From Chloroflexota bacterium (GTDB lineage Bacteria > Chloroflexota > Anaerolineae > UBA1429), in NCBI GenBank assembly GCA_012513595.1, contig JAAZBY010000294.1, positions 1 to 18,905 of the forward strand: a stretch of DNA of 18,905 nucleotides. The letters are read 5' to 3'. Below are positions 7,991 to 14,427 of this stretch, one piece after another (position 1 is the stretch's first letter; each line of letters opens with the position of its first letter). Below the pieces are notes generated by a model. That model saw nothing but the letters and a program-made list of their open reading frames with translations. It made no database searches and had not been told where the DNA came from. Both the position numbers and the translations under genes were made by a program.

Positions 7991-10474
7991 CTATCCCTCC
8001 CCCAGGGTGGCGCGATCGGGTATTGCGCCGCGCAGCACTACCGGGCCGAGAAGCCCAGAGGGCATCTGGCGGCCGTCATAGGCGTTGGCCATGCTGTTCG
8101 TGACGCGCACCTCGAGCCGGTTGCGCCCGGTGCGCAGGGCGGCGCCTATTCCCAGAACGTAGGGTGCCCAGGCGCGCTGCCCGCAGCGCCGGCCGTTGAG
8201 CCAGAGCTCGGCGATGTCACCGATGGCGCCGAGGTCGAGGAAGGCCGCCCGGCCGGCCAGCGCTTCCGGCGCGGTGAACTCGGTGCAGAACGACAGGGTG
8301 CCGGTGAAGGTCTCCCAGCCAGGGGTCTGCGCCCAGTCGGCCAGGGCAGGGGCATCTACCTCCCTGCCCGCAGTGTCACACACCCGCCACGGACCGCTGA
8401 CCGCCAGGACGGCGTCGCCGGGCAGGGCGGGCCTGGGCGCCGCAGAGTCCGGGTTTCCAGCCGGATCGACGACCAGTACCAGCCCCTGCCTGCGCTCCAG
8501 GCGCAGGTGGGTGGCCAGGCGGCCGTCGACGACCTGCGCCGGCCAGGGGCGCGAGGAGCCATCGAGCGGGTCCCACAGCTCCAGCGCGCCCATGGCGCGG
8601 AGGGTCAGGTTGCCGGCAAGGGCGTGTTCACCCTCGTTCACCAGGTAATAGCAGTCCAGCCCGCCCCTGCGGCAGTGCAGGGCGCGCAGGTCGGGGGTGC
8701 CGGGCCAGTGCAGGTCGCGGCCCAGTGCGCTCGCCAGGCGCGCCGGGAGGTCGGCGGCCGCCCCGCTGCGGACCACGAGCCCTCCGGCCTCCGCGAACTG
8801 GGCCAGGCGCGCGGGGAGCGGGCTGCCCTCGGGGAGCGCCGGATCGCACACCACGGCCCGGAAGGCCTGCGGCCCGATCACCAGGCGGCCTTCCGCCAGC
8901 GTAGCGCCCTCCAGGGCGACGTCGTCGATGTAGATGAAATCGGTCTGCGCCTGGTACAGCCGCTTGGCCGCCTCCCAGGCCATGGCGTTGCCATCGGTGA
9001 GCACGGCCACGTCGCAGACCTGGTGGGCCCCAGAGAGCAGCCAGCACACCCGCCGCACATAGTCGGCCGTCTCGCCGAACCAGGGCCACCAGACGTTGTT
9101 GTACCCGACGTCGGGCTCGCTGTTGAAGGCACGCCGGCCGCGCAACGAGTACATGCACGACCCGGGCACGAACAGGTTGGTGCCCCGCACCATGTGCCAG
9201 TCAAACAGCCACTTGATCTCGTCGAGGGTGATGTGCCACCCGTAGGCCCCGAACAGTTCTGACGTGTTGCGCTCTCTCCCGAGGAGGGCGGCGGCGCTGC
9301 TGGCCGCCTTGGCCGCTACGCTGTGGGCTCCGTCGAGGGCGGTGGGCTTGTTGGGCTCGACGTAGCGCCAGACCATGTCCTGCCCGGGCCACTGGAAGCG
9401 CCGCAGGGCGCCCATCTCGTTGGAGAGGCCGGGATGGCCCGTCAGGGCGATGCCGTGGGCGGCGCACCAGGCCCCCTGGGCGCCAAAGAACACGCGCTCG
9501 ATGCGGTCGTGCACGGCGCGGTTGTAGGCGTGCCGGAACGCCTCGGTGCGCGCGCCACAGTCGTGCCAGAGGGCCGGCAGCCAGAGGCGAACGTCGCCAT
9601 CCCAGGCGGGCTGCAGCTCATCCAGGAGGCCGTCCGAGTAGGGCTTGGGGTTGGGGCGGCGACGCGGAGCCCGGCCGAGGGGGTCGGGCTCGTCGGTGAA
9701 CATGCCGACGATGGTCGTGCCAAAGTGATCGCCCAGGTGCTGATAGTAGGCGTCGTGGGTGATGCGCAGAAAGGCCGCCACGGCACGCGGGTTCATGATG
9801 TCCCCGGCGGCAGGGGCCAAGGCGTGCCCGTCGTCCTCCTCGGCAAAGACGCCGCGGATGGTGCCCCCGCTGAACACGTTCCAGGCCGACACCAGCCGCC
9901 AGCGCCCCTTCGGCAGGTCATAACCGACTACCTCGTGTTCGGAGGGCTCCAGCAGCCGGAAGGTGCTCGGGTCGAGCTCCCCCGTGGGGCCCTCGCGACA
10001 CGCTACCACCGACACCAACGCGTCGCGGACGGCGCGGCCCGGGTTGGGCCGCCAGAACCCGCGCGCCGGCCCGTCGACGGTCCGTTCCACCGGGACGAGG
10101 CAGCGCGCGGCATAGTCGGCGTTCTCCGCGACGACTTTGCCCTGGGCCGAGCCGGAAGGGTAGTAGCCCTCATCGTACAGTATCACCTTCAGGCCCAGGC
10201 GGGCGGCCTCGTCGATGGCCAGGCGCAGTAGACGAAAGAACTCGTCAGTGAGGTAGCCGATGCTGCGCGGCAGGCCCAGATCGGCATGGGGCACAAAGCC
10301 GCCAAAGCCGCCGGCGTGCATCTCGCGCACCTGGCGCAGGAGCTCAGCCTCGCTCAGGTCGTCGTTCCAGCCCCAGAAGGGCATCAGGCCGTACTCGCGC
10401 GGCGCGTCGGCGAACGCGGCGCGCTGCCGGTCGACGGCGGGGGATGGGCCGGGTGACTCAGGGGTAGTGGGCAT
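7991..10474 (-). CDS. GH106-like glycoside hydrolase (alpha-L-rhamnosidase-like), copy 1 of tandem pair
   Basis: This 827-residue protein is a close paralogue of the next gene and aligns with it along its whole length. Shared blocks include PREYGLMPFW, YDEGYYPSGSAQG, GMFTDEPDPLGRA, TGHPGLSNEMGALR, ELFGAYGWHITLDEIKW and the C-terminal VRVTNSMANAYDG. It therefore has the same GH106-like catalytic domain and C-terminal beta-sandwich, and also lacks a signal peptide. ATG 10474 is chosen because AAGGA lies 7 nt upstream and homology with the paralogue starts soon after; a longer frame from TTG 10552 adds residues without family similarity. A 133-bp spacer with a strong hairpin separates it from the Gfo/Idh/MocA gene before it, so its expression may be uncoupled from that gene. 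The two copies differ most in the linker and in the C-terminal third, as expected if they recognise different substrates. Confidence 0.87.
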   Translation of the reverse strand: MPTTPESPGPSPAVDRQRAAFADAPREYGLMPFWGWNDDLSEAELLRQVREMHAGGFGGFVPHADLGLPRSIGYLTDEFFRLLRLAIDEAARLGLKVILYDEGYYPSGSAQGKVVAENADYAARCLVPVERTVDGPARGFWRPNPGRAVRDALVSVVACREGPTGELDPSTFRLLEPSEHEVVGYDLPKGRWRLVSAWNVFSGGTIRGVFAEEDDGHALAPAAGDIMNPRAVAAFLRITHDAYYQHLGDHFGTTIVGMFTDEPDPLGRAPRRRPNPKPYSDGLLDELQPAWDGDVRLWLPALWHDCGARTEAFRHAYNRAVHDRIERVFFGAQGAWCAAHGIALTGHPGLSNEMGALRRFQWPGQDMVWRYVEPNKPTALDGAHSVAAKAASSAAALLGRERNTSELFGAYGWHITLDEIKWLFDWHMVRGTNLFVPGSCMYSLRGRRAFNSEPDVGYNNVWWPWFGETADYVRRVCWLLSGAHQVCDVAVLTDGNAMAWEAAKRLYQAQTDFIYIDDVALEGATLAEGRLVIGPQAFRAVVCDPALPEGSPLPARLAQFAEAGGLVVRSGAAADLPARLASALGRDLHWPGTPDLRALHCRRGGLDCYYLVNEGEHALAGNLTLRAMGALELWDPLDGSSRPWPAQVVDGRLATHLRLERRQGLVLVVDPAGNPDSAAPRPALPGDAVLAVSGPWRVCDTAGREVDAPALADWAQTPGWETFTGTLSFCTEFTAPEALAGRAAFLDLGAIGDIAELWLNGRRCGQRAWAPYVLGIGAALRTGRNRLEVRVTNSMANAYDGRQMPSGLLGPVVLRGAIPDRATLGEG

Positions 10475-10557
10475 CTCAGTGTCCTTCCTGGCGAGCCTGA
10501 CGGTGGGCTCGCCGCGGGGCCAAGTCGGTTCCGGGGCATAGCGGGAGGCCAAGCGCT

Positions 10558-10592
10558 CACCGCCTCTGGCTGCAGAGCAGCCAGAGGCGGTG
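10558..10592 (-). terminator. Perfect 16-bp stem-loop between gfo/idh/mocA gene and GH106-like genes
   Basis: The arms CACCGCCTCTGGCTGC (10558-10573) and GCAGCCAGAGGCGGTG (10577-10592) are exact reverse complements around a 3-nt loop. On the minus-strand transcript the structure starts 15 nt after the stop codon of the oxidoreductase gene at 10608. No run of U follows on either strand, so it is not a textbook intrinsic terminator. It could be a partial terminator, a Rho- or RNase-related barrier that sets the ratio of upstream to downstream mRNA, or a protein-binding palindrome. The perfect match of 16 bp is far beyond chance for a spacer this short. Confidence 0.6.
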
Positions 10593-10607
10593 CATCGACC
10601 GGATAGG

Positions 10608-11711
10608 TTAGGCGCGCTTGGAGGCCGCGATCAGCCCCCGGAGCTTGTCCTCATAGATCTCGCCGTCGATGGGAACGTCCACAGCCTGCCCAAGCATGGA
10701 GGAGGGCAGCATGGCGTTGGCCATCTCGACCGAGTGGATGCCTTCCTCGGCCGGGGCGATCAGGGGAACGCCGTCCAGGATCGCGTCCACAAAGTTCTGG
10801 CAGATGCCACGATGCTGAGGCCCGCGCCCCTCGACGTCGATCTCGACCATCTCGCTCTCCGGACGGCCGAACCCCAGCGGGGTCTCGCGGCGGAAGACGT
10901 CCATGGAAACCTTGTTCCGCTGGAAGGTGATCGAGCGGCCTTCGACGACGATCTTGCCCTTGTCACCGACGATCTCCAGGCGGTTGGTGCCCGGGGTTTC
11001 ACCGGTGGTGGTGATAAAGACGCCCGTGGCGCCGTTCGGGTACTCGAGGTAGGCGGTGACGTCGTCCTCCACCTCGATGTCGTGGTACTTGCCGAACGCG
11101 CAGTATGCCTGAACCTTGGAGGGCATGCCGCAGATCCACTGGAAGAGGTCCAGGTTGTGCGGGCACTGGTTCAGCAGCACGCCGCCGCCTTCGCCCTTCC
11201 AGGTGGCGCGCCAGCCGCCCGAGGCGTAGTAGGCTTCGGTGCGGAACCAGTCGGTGATGATCCAGTTGGTGCGGCGGATCTCGCCGAGCTCACCGTTCTG
11301 GATCAGCTCGCGCACCTTGATGTAGTGCGGATCGGTGCGCTGGTTGAACATGGCAGCAAACACCGGCTTTGGGTTGTCATAATGGGCGGCGATCAGGCGC
11401 TCGGCGTCGGCCTTGTGCACCGAGATCGGCTTTTCCACCAGCACGTGGATGCCGTTCTTGAGCGCGTCAATGCCGATCGTCGTGTGCGCATAGTGGGGCG
11501 TGGCGATATAGATGGCGTCGACCTTACCGGAGCGAATCATCTCCTCGCTGGACGAGAAGGTCGGCACCATCGGCCAGTTCTTGAGCACGTTCGGGTCGGT
11601 GTCGCAGATCGCGGCCAACTCGGCCCGTTCGGTCACTCCCTCGAGAAAGTCCTTGGCCTGTGATCCGCCACGGATACCGGCACCGACAACACCGACTCTA
11701 ACCTTTTCCAT
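10608..11711 (-). CDS. Gfo/Idh/MocA family oxidoreductase, copy 1
   Basis: This is a 367-residue NAD(P)-dependent sugar or inositol dehydrogenase of the Gfo/Idh/MocA family. The N-terminal Rossmann domain has VGVVGAGIRGG (7-16) and the acidic nucleotide-binding turn AICDTD (34-39). The family signature EKP is at 93-95 with K94 as the expected catalytic Lys. The C-terminal domain carries GGGVLLNQCPHNLDL, giving conserved N181 and H185. Such enzymes oxidise or reduce a hydroxyl of a sugar, sugar lactone or cyclitol, and some start redox-assisted glycoside cleavage. There is no export signal. ATG 11711 has AGGAG about 11 nt upstream, slightly long. It follows the enolase-superfamily gene by 24 bp and ends before the hairpin at 10558-10592. 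The substrate cannot be read from sequence. Confidence 0.93.
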   Translation of the reverse strand: MEKVRVGVVGAGIRGGSQAKDFLEGVTERAELAAICDTDPNVLKNWPMVPTFSSSEEMIRSGKVDAIYIATPHYAHTTIGIDALKNGIHVLVEKPISVHKADAERLIAAHYDNPKPVFAAMFNQRTDPHYIKVRELIQNGELGEIRRTNWIITDWFRTEAYYASGGWRATWKGEGGGVLLNQCPHNLDLFQWICGMPSKVQAYCAFGKYHDIEVEDDVTAYLEYPNGATGVFITTTGETPGTNRLEIVGDKGKIVVEGRSITFQRNKVSMDVFRRETPLGFGRPESEMVEIDVEGRGPQHRGICQNFVDAILDGVPLIAPAEEGIHSVEMANAMLPSSMLGQAVDVPIDGEIYEDKLRGLIAASKRA

Positions 11712-11735
11712 TGTTTCTGTGTCTCCTGTCTCGTA

Positions 11736-13139
11736 CTAGATGCTCAACGCTGGTTCGGGAAGCTCGCGATCGATCTCTGCCAGACGGTAGCCAAAACCGG
11801 GACCCCTGACGCTGGCCAGGTCCACCTGGCCGTTCCGCCGCCGATAGAGCCCCGGGTGAGCGCGCTCCTCAGGGAGAGAGGCGTCCGGGTAGAACTGCAT
11901 TGCGTTGGTCTCCACCCCCTGGATGGTCCCGGCGTGGGCGGCCAGCAGGACGTGCGGGATCTGCGCCAACATCGGGTTGGTCAGGTCCTGCACCATGATC
12001 GTCATGCCGTGGGCCTTGGCCCAGGCCAGGCTGAGCAGCGCGCCCGTCTGCGTCTTGCAGGTCTTGAGGGCTACACCCGTCCACCCCAGGGTACGCCCAA
12101 GGCGGATCAGCGTCCAGTCGTGGGCGCTCTCGTCCATGAAGAGCGGCTTGCGCGCCGCGACAGAGTGGACGTCGATGCGATGCGCCTCCAGGTCGTAGGG
12201 GAAGGGCTGCTCGACGTACAGGATCATGCCGTACAGGCGCGGGTGCTCGTCGCGCAGGCGGTCCAGGATCTCGTTGACGTAGGCCGGATCGGTGACGGTG
12301 CAGTTGAAATCGGCGGTGAGCCAGTCCACCGCCTCCGGCGCGCCGATCTGCCCCACGCGCACCAGCCGGTGATAGTCCCACTCGGCGTCGTTCCCGCGCA
12401 GCTTGACCTTCAAGCACTTGAGCCCATCGCGCTGGATCCAGTCACGCAGGAGCACCGGGTAGCCGTCTCGCGGCTCCTTGCCGGTCAGCTCGTGGCGGTC
12501 GAGCGGGTCCAGGCCGCCGACGAGGTGCCAGGCCGGCAGCCGCCGCGGCGGGTTCGCGGGAAAGTAGTCACCCGGGTAGCGGCCGGCGAACGATACGTCG
12601 GCGCCCTCTGCGGGCGTCAGGTAGGCGGCCAAGTCCCGGTTCATGAACTGCGGCGTGTAGGTCCGGTAGGTGGGGAGGCCGTGCAACACGCCAAAGGCAT
12701 CGTGCAGGGCGATGTCGAACGCCGAACAGCACACCAACGCCGCCAGCCAGGGCAGCGGCCCCGTGGCGGGGTCACAGCGGGCGTTGACCTCCTCGATCAG
12801 GCGCGGCAGCACGTGCTCCAGGAAGGCGTGGCCGATCTCGAGCGGGTGCCCCCAGCAGTCAAAGGTCGCCCAGGCATCGCCAAGGGCGGTTGTGAAGGCC
12901 TCAAGAGCCTCATGCCGTGCGGTGAGGCTGGCCTGGCTTGGCCACACCCACTGGACGCTCAGCGGCGTCTCTCCCCAGCCGACGGCCGACCGGCCGGCGC
13001 GGTCCGTCACATCCAGGCGCACTCGCGCGCAGGTGACGGAGGTCAGCGTTTCTGGGCCGAACTTGAGCGGTACCCGGGTCTCCACCGGCAGGAAGTACAG
13101 CGTCGCGCCGAGCGGGCGGACGTCGGTGTCTCTGGGCAT
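11736..13139 (-). CDS. Enolase-superfamily protein (mandelate racemase/muconate lactonizing enzyme type)
   Basis: This 467-residue protein has the full set of barrel residues of the enolase superfamily: KVK on strand 2 (K244, K246), metal ligands D277 (LTADFN), E310 (YVEQP) and D336 (MDES), and a strand-6 Lys, K359 (ALKTCKTQTG). A Lys on strand 6 with KxK on strand 2 fits the muconate-lactonizing subgroup (cycloisomerase, epimerase or synthase chemistry). Classical rhamnonate or fuconate dehydratases belong to the mandelate racemase-type subgroup, which uses a His-Asp pair. It is longer than usual; the KxK lies about 70-80 residues later than in typical members, implying an insertion around residues 165-235 between capping domain and barrel. 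ATG 13139 has AGGAG 10 nt upstream. It lies 18 bp after the SGNH hydrolase gene. Reaction is enolate-forming by family; substrate unknown. Confidence 0.88.
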   Translation of the reverse strand: MPRDTDVRPLGATLYFLPVETRVPLKFGPETLTSVTCARVRLDVTDRAGRSAVGWGETPLSVQWVWPSQASLTARHEALEAFTTALGDAWATFDCWGHPLEIGHAFLEHVLPRLIEEVNARCDPATGPLPWLAALVCCSAFDIALHDAFGVLHGLPTYRTYTPQFMNRDLAAYLTPAEGADVSFAGRYPGDYFPANPPRRLPAWHLVGGLDPLDRHELTGKEPRDGYPVLLRDWIQRDGLKCLKVKLRGNDAEWDYHRLVRVGQIGAPEAVDWLTADFNCTVTDPAYVNEILDRLRDEHPRLYGMILYVEQPFPYDLEAHRIDVHSVAARKPLFMDESAHDWTLIRLGRTLGWTGVALKTCKTQTGALLSLAWAKAHGMTIMVQDLTNPMLAQIPHVLLAAHAGTIQGVETNAMQFYPDASLPEERAHPGLYRRRNGQVDLASVRGPGFGYRLAEIDRELPEPALSI

Positions 13140-13157
13140 GAAGGCGTTGCTCCTGGT

Positions 13158-14174
13158 CTAGGCAAGATCGGTGCCAGGCAGAGCCGCGAAAGGCGCGCTG
13201 CCAAAGACCACCTGCGAAAAGCGCTGGCCGAGCACCTCGTAGCCGTCGGCGTTGGGGTGCAACTGGTCAGGAAGGTAACCGACCATGTCCTGGCCAAAGA
13301 TCTCCGTGCCGTCAAAGTAGTGCAGATTGCCGTCACCAAGGTCCTGCATCCGCTGGACGGCGTCCTGCAGGTGGTCCCGCAGCACCCCGAGCGACATCCC
13401 CAGGGCGTTCGGTTGCTCTTCGCGAGGCGGGGAGATGATCGGCGACACGACAGCGATCGGTATCGACGGGTGCTTTTCCCGGATCAACGCCACTAGGCCG
13501 ATCAGGGCAGGCCGCAGCGTGCGCCCCGAAAGGGTCGCGCCTCCCTGGACGTTGATGCCCACCTTGAGGGTGACCACGTCGGCCGGCTGGTCGCGGATGA
13601 TGCGCCCCAACAGCGGCTCGAGGTGACACTGCCCGCTGAAGCCCAGGCAGGTGAGGTGCAGCCCCCGCTCGCGGGCGACCACGGCCGGCCAGGTGCGGGC
13701 CGGAGAGTGCGCCGCGTTGCACTGGCTGATGCTGCTGCCATAGGTGACCCAGCGCGGCCGTGCGTCGGGCGCCGGCGCCAGGCTGGACCCCGCCACCACG
13801 CGCAGCTCGCGTAGGGCTGCGGGGTGTGTGTTCGGCAGCCACAGCTCCAAGGGCGAGTCAGCGGGCTGCAGGCCCTCGAGTGCCACGACCTGCGCGCCGG
13901 GCGGCAACGTGACGGTCTGCAAGAGGGCCCCGCCGGAAGTGAGATCGAACTTCCGCGGCTGCCCCATGGGCAGCACGGTCAGTTCCAGGCGCGGGCTGTC
14001 GGTGGCAAAGCGCAGCCGCACGCCGGCGGCCGCCTCGGCGCAGGGGGCCAGGCCGTCGTCCGGCGGGTAGAGCCTGAGCTCGGAGAAGGGCAGCCGCCAG
14101 GGCTTTACCCAGCCGTCACCACGCTCCACAGAGATGGCGCCCTCGAGCAGTTCCTCCAGCGCGAAGGGTTGCAT
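13158..14174 (-). CDS. SGNH/GDSL-type hydrolase with N-terminal beta domain
   Basis: This 338-residue esterase-like protein has an N-terminal region of about 140 residues that looks beta-rich (ELRLYPP, LRFATDS, LELTVLP), then an SGNH catalytic domain. Block I is VTYGSSISQC with S148 as the likely nucleophile, block II is GFSGQCHLE (G181), block III is KVGIN (N208), and the last block is LPDQLHPNADGY with D303 and H306. All four catalytic elements are present, so it should be active, probably removing acyl groups from a sugar. No signal peptide is seen. ATG 14174 is preferred over TTG 14249: AGGAG lies 8 nt before it, and a sigma70-type promoter at 14221-14249 puts the transcription start downstream of the TTG. 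This makes it the first gene of the second transcription unit. Confidence 0.9.
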   Translation of the reverse strand: MQPFALEELLEGAISVERGDGWVKPWRLPFSELRLYPPDDGLAPCAEAAAGVRLRFATDSPRLELTVLPMGQPRKFDLTSGGALLQTVTLPPGAQVVALEGLQPADSPLELWLPNTHPAALRELRVVAGSSLAPAPDARPRWVTYGSSISQCNAAHSPARTWPAVVARERGLHLTCLGFSGQCHLEPLLGRIIRDQPADVVTLKVGINVQGGATLSGRTLRPALIGLVALIREKHPSIPIAVVSPIISPPREEQPNALGMSLGVLRDHLQDAVQRMQDLGDGNLHYFDGTEIFGQDMVGYLPDQLHPNADGYEVLGQRFSQVVFGSAPFAALPGTDLA

Positions 14175-14220
14175 ATCACCGACTCCTGCGACGTTCAGCG
14201 GCCTGTCGTCTGACCCCGCG

Positions 14221-14249
14221 ATTGTGCCCGACCCGGGCGGCCTTGTCAA
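14221..14249 (-). promoter_or_regulatory. Sigma70-type promoter for the SGNH hydrolase operon
   Basis: On the minus strand a perfect -35 box TTGACA (14244-14249) is followed by a 17-bp spacer and CACAAT (14221-14226; 4 of 6 matches, including the key A at position 2 and T at position 6). The start point would be near 14214, giving a leader of about 40 nt to the ATG at 14174 with AGGAG in between. The site lies in the only large spacer of the window (253 bp). The palindrome CCACGC-G-GCGTGG (14251-14263) abuts the -35 box and is centred near -43, a common place for an activator that touches RNA polymerase. Confidence 0.55.
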
Positions 14250-14250
14250 G

Positions 14251-14263
14251 CCACGCGGCGTGG
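14251..14263. promoter_or_regulatory. Possible operator palindrome beside the -35 box
   Basis: The 13-bp sequence consists of CCACGC and GCGTGG as perfect inverted half-sites around one G. It ends 1 bp upstream of the predicted -35 box of the SGNH hydrolase promoter. Position and symmetry suit a dimeric regulator. The GC-rich background makes short palindromes common, and no regulator gene is present in the window, so this is a candidate only. Confidence 0.25.
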
Positions 14264-14282
14264 TGGCCGCGGCCTGGCCGGC

Positions 14283-14357
14283 TCAGCGAGGGCGCGTCGG
14301 GGCGTGCAGGCTGACGAAGTCTCCGTTCGGGTCGCGCTGCGAGGCCGCGCGGCACCC
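14283..14357 (-). pseudogene. Possible C-terminal relic of a VOC (glyoxalase/bleomycin-resistance) family gene
   Basis: In the spacer between the UROD-fold and SGNH genes, one minus-strand frame ending in TGA at 14285-14283 reads GCRAASQRDPNGDFVSLHAP and then TRPR. The RDPNGDFVSLHAP pattern resembles the final beta strand of VOC-superfamily proteins, where an R-D-P-D/N-G-x-x-V-E-L block closes the domain. Nothing upstream in this frame resembles the rest of such a domain, and the frame simply runs open out of the preceding gene. The usual Glu metal ligand of the block is Ser here. I read it as a leftover of a decayed gene, but the match is short and could be chance. Confidence 0.25.
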
Positions 14358-14427
14358 CTGAGGGCCGGGCGGCCGGGAGACTGACGACCGGGATCCCGCT
14401 GCGAACGAGCCGTGCCCGCCAGCCGGG

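Noticed and set aside
6348..8081. Plus-strand open frame of 577 codons
   Set aside because: Despite its length it is antisense to the GH106-like gene, spans the junction of two real genes, and its product is rich in His, Gly, Gln and Val without any recognisable domain.
10475..10552. 26-residue N-terminal extension of the first GH106-like protein from a TTG start
   Set aside because: The extension has no similarity to the paralogue, and a good Shine-Dalgarno sits 7 nt before the ATG at 10474.
11856..13496. Plus-strand open frame of 546 codons
   Set aside because: It is antisense to the enolase-superfamily and SGNH genes, both of which carry complete catalytic motifs; the frame has no family signature.
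14175..14249. 25-residue N-terminal extension of the SGNH hydrolase from a TTG start
   Set aside because: It would begin inside the predicted promoter, and AGGAG is correctly placed for the ATG at 14174.
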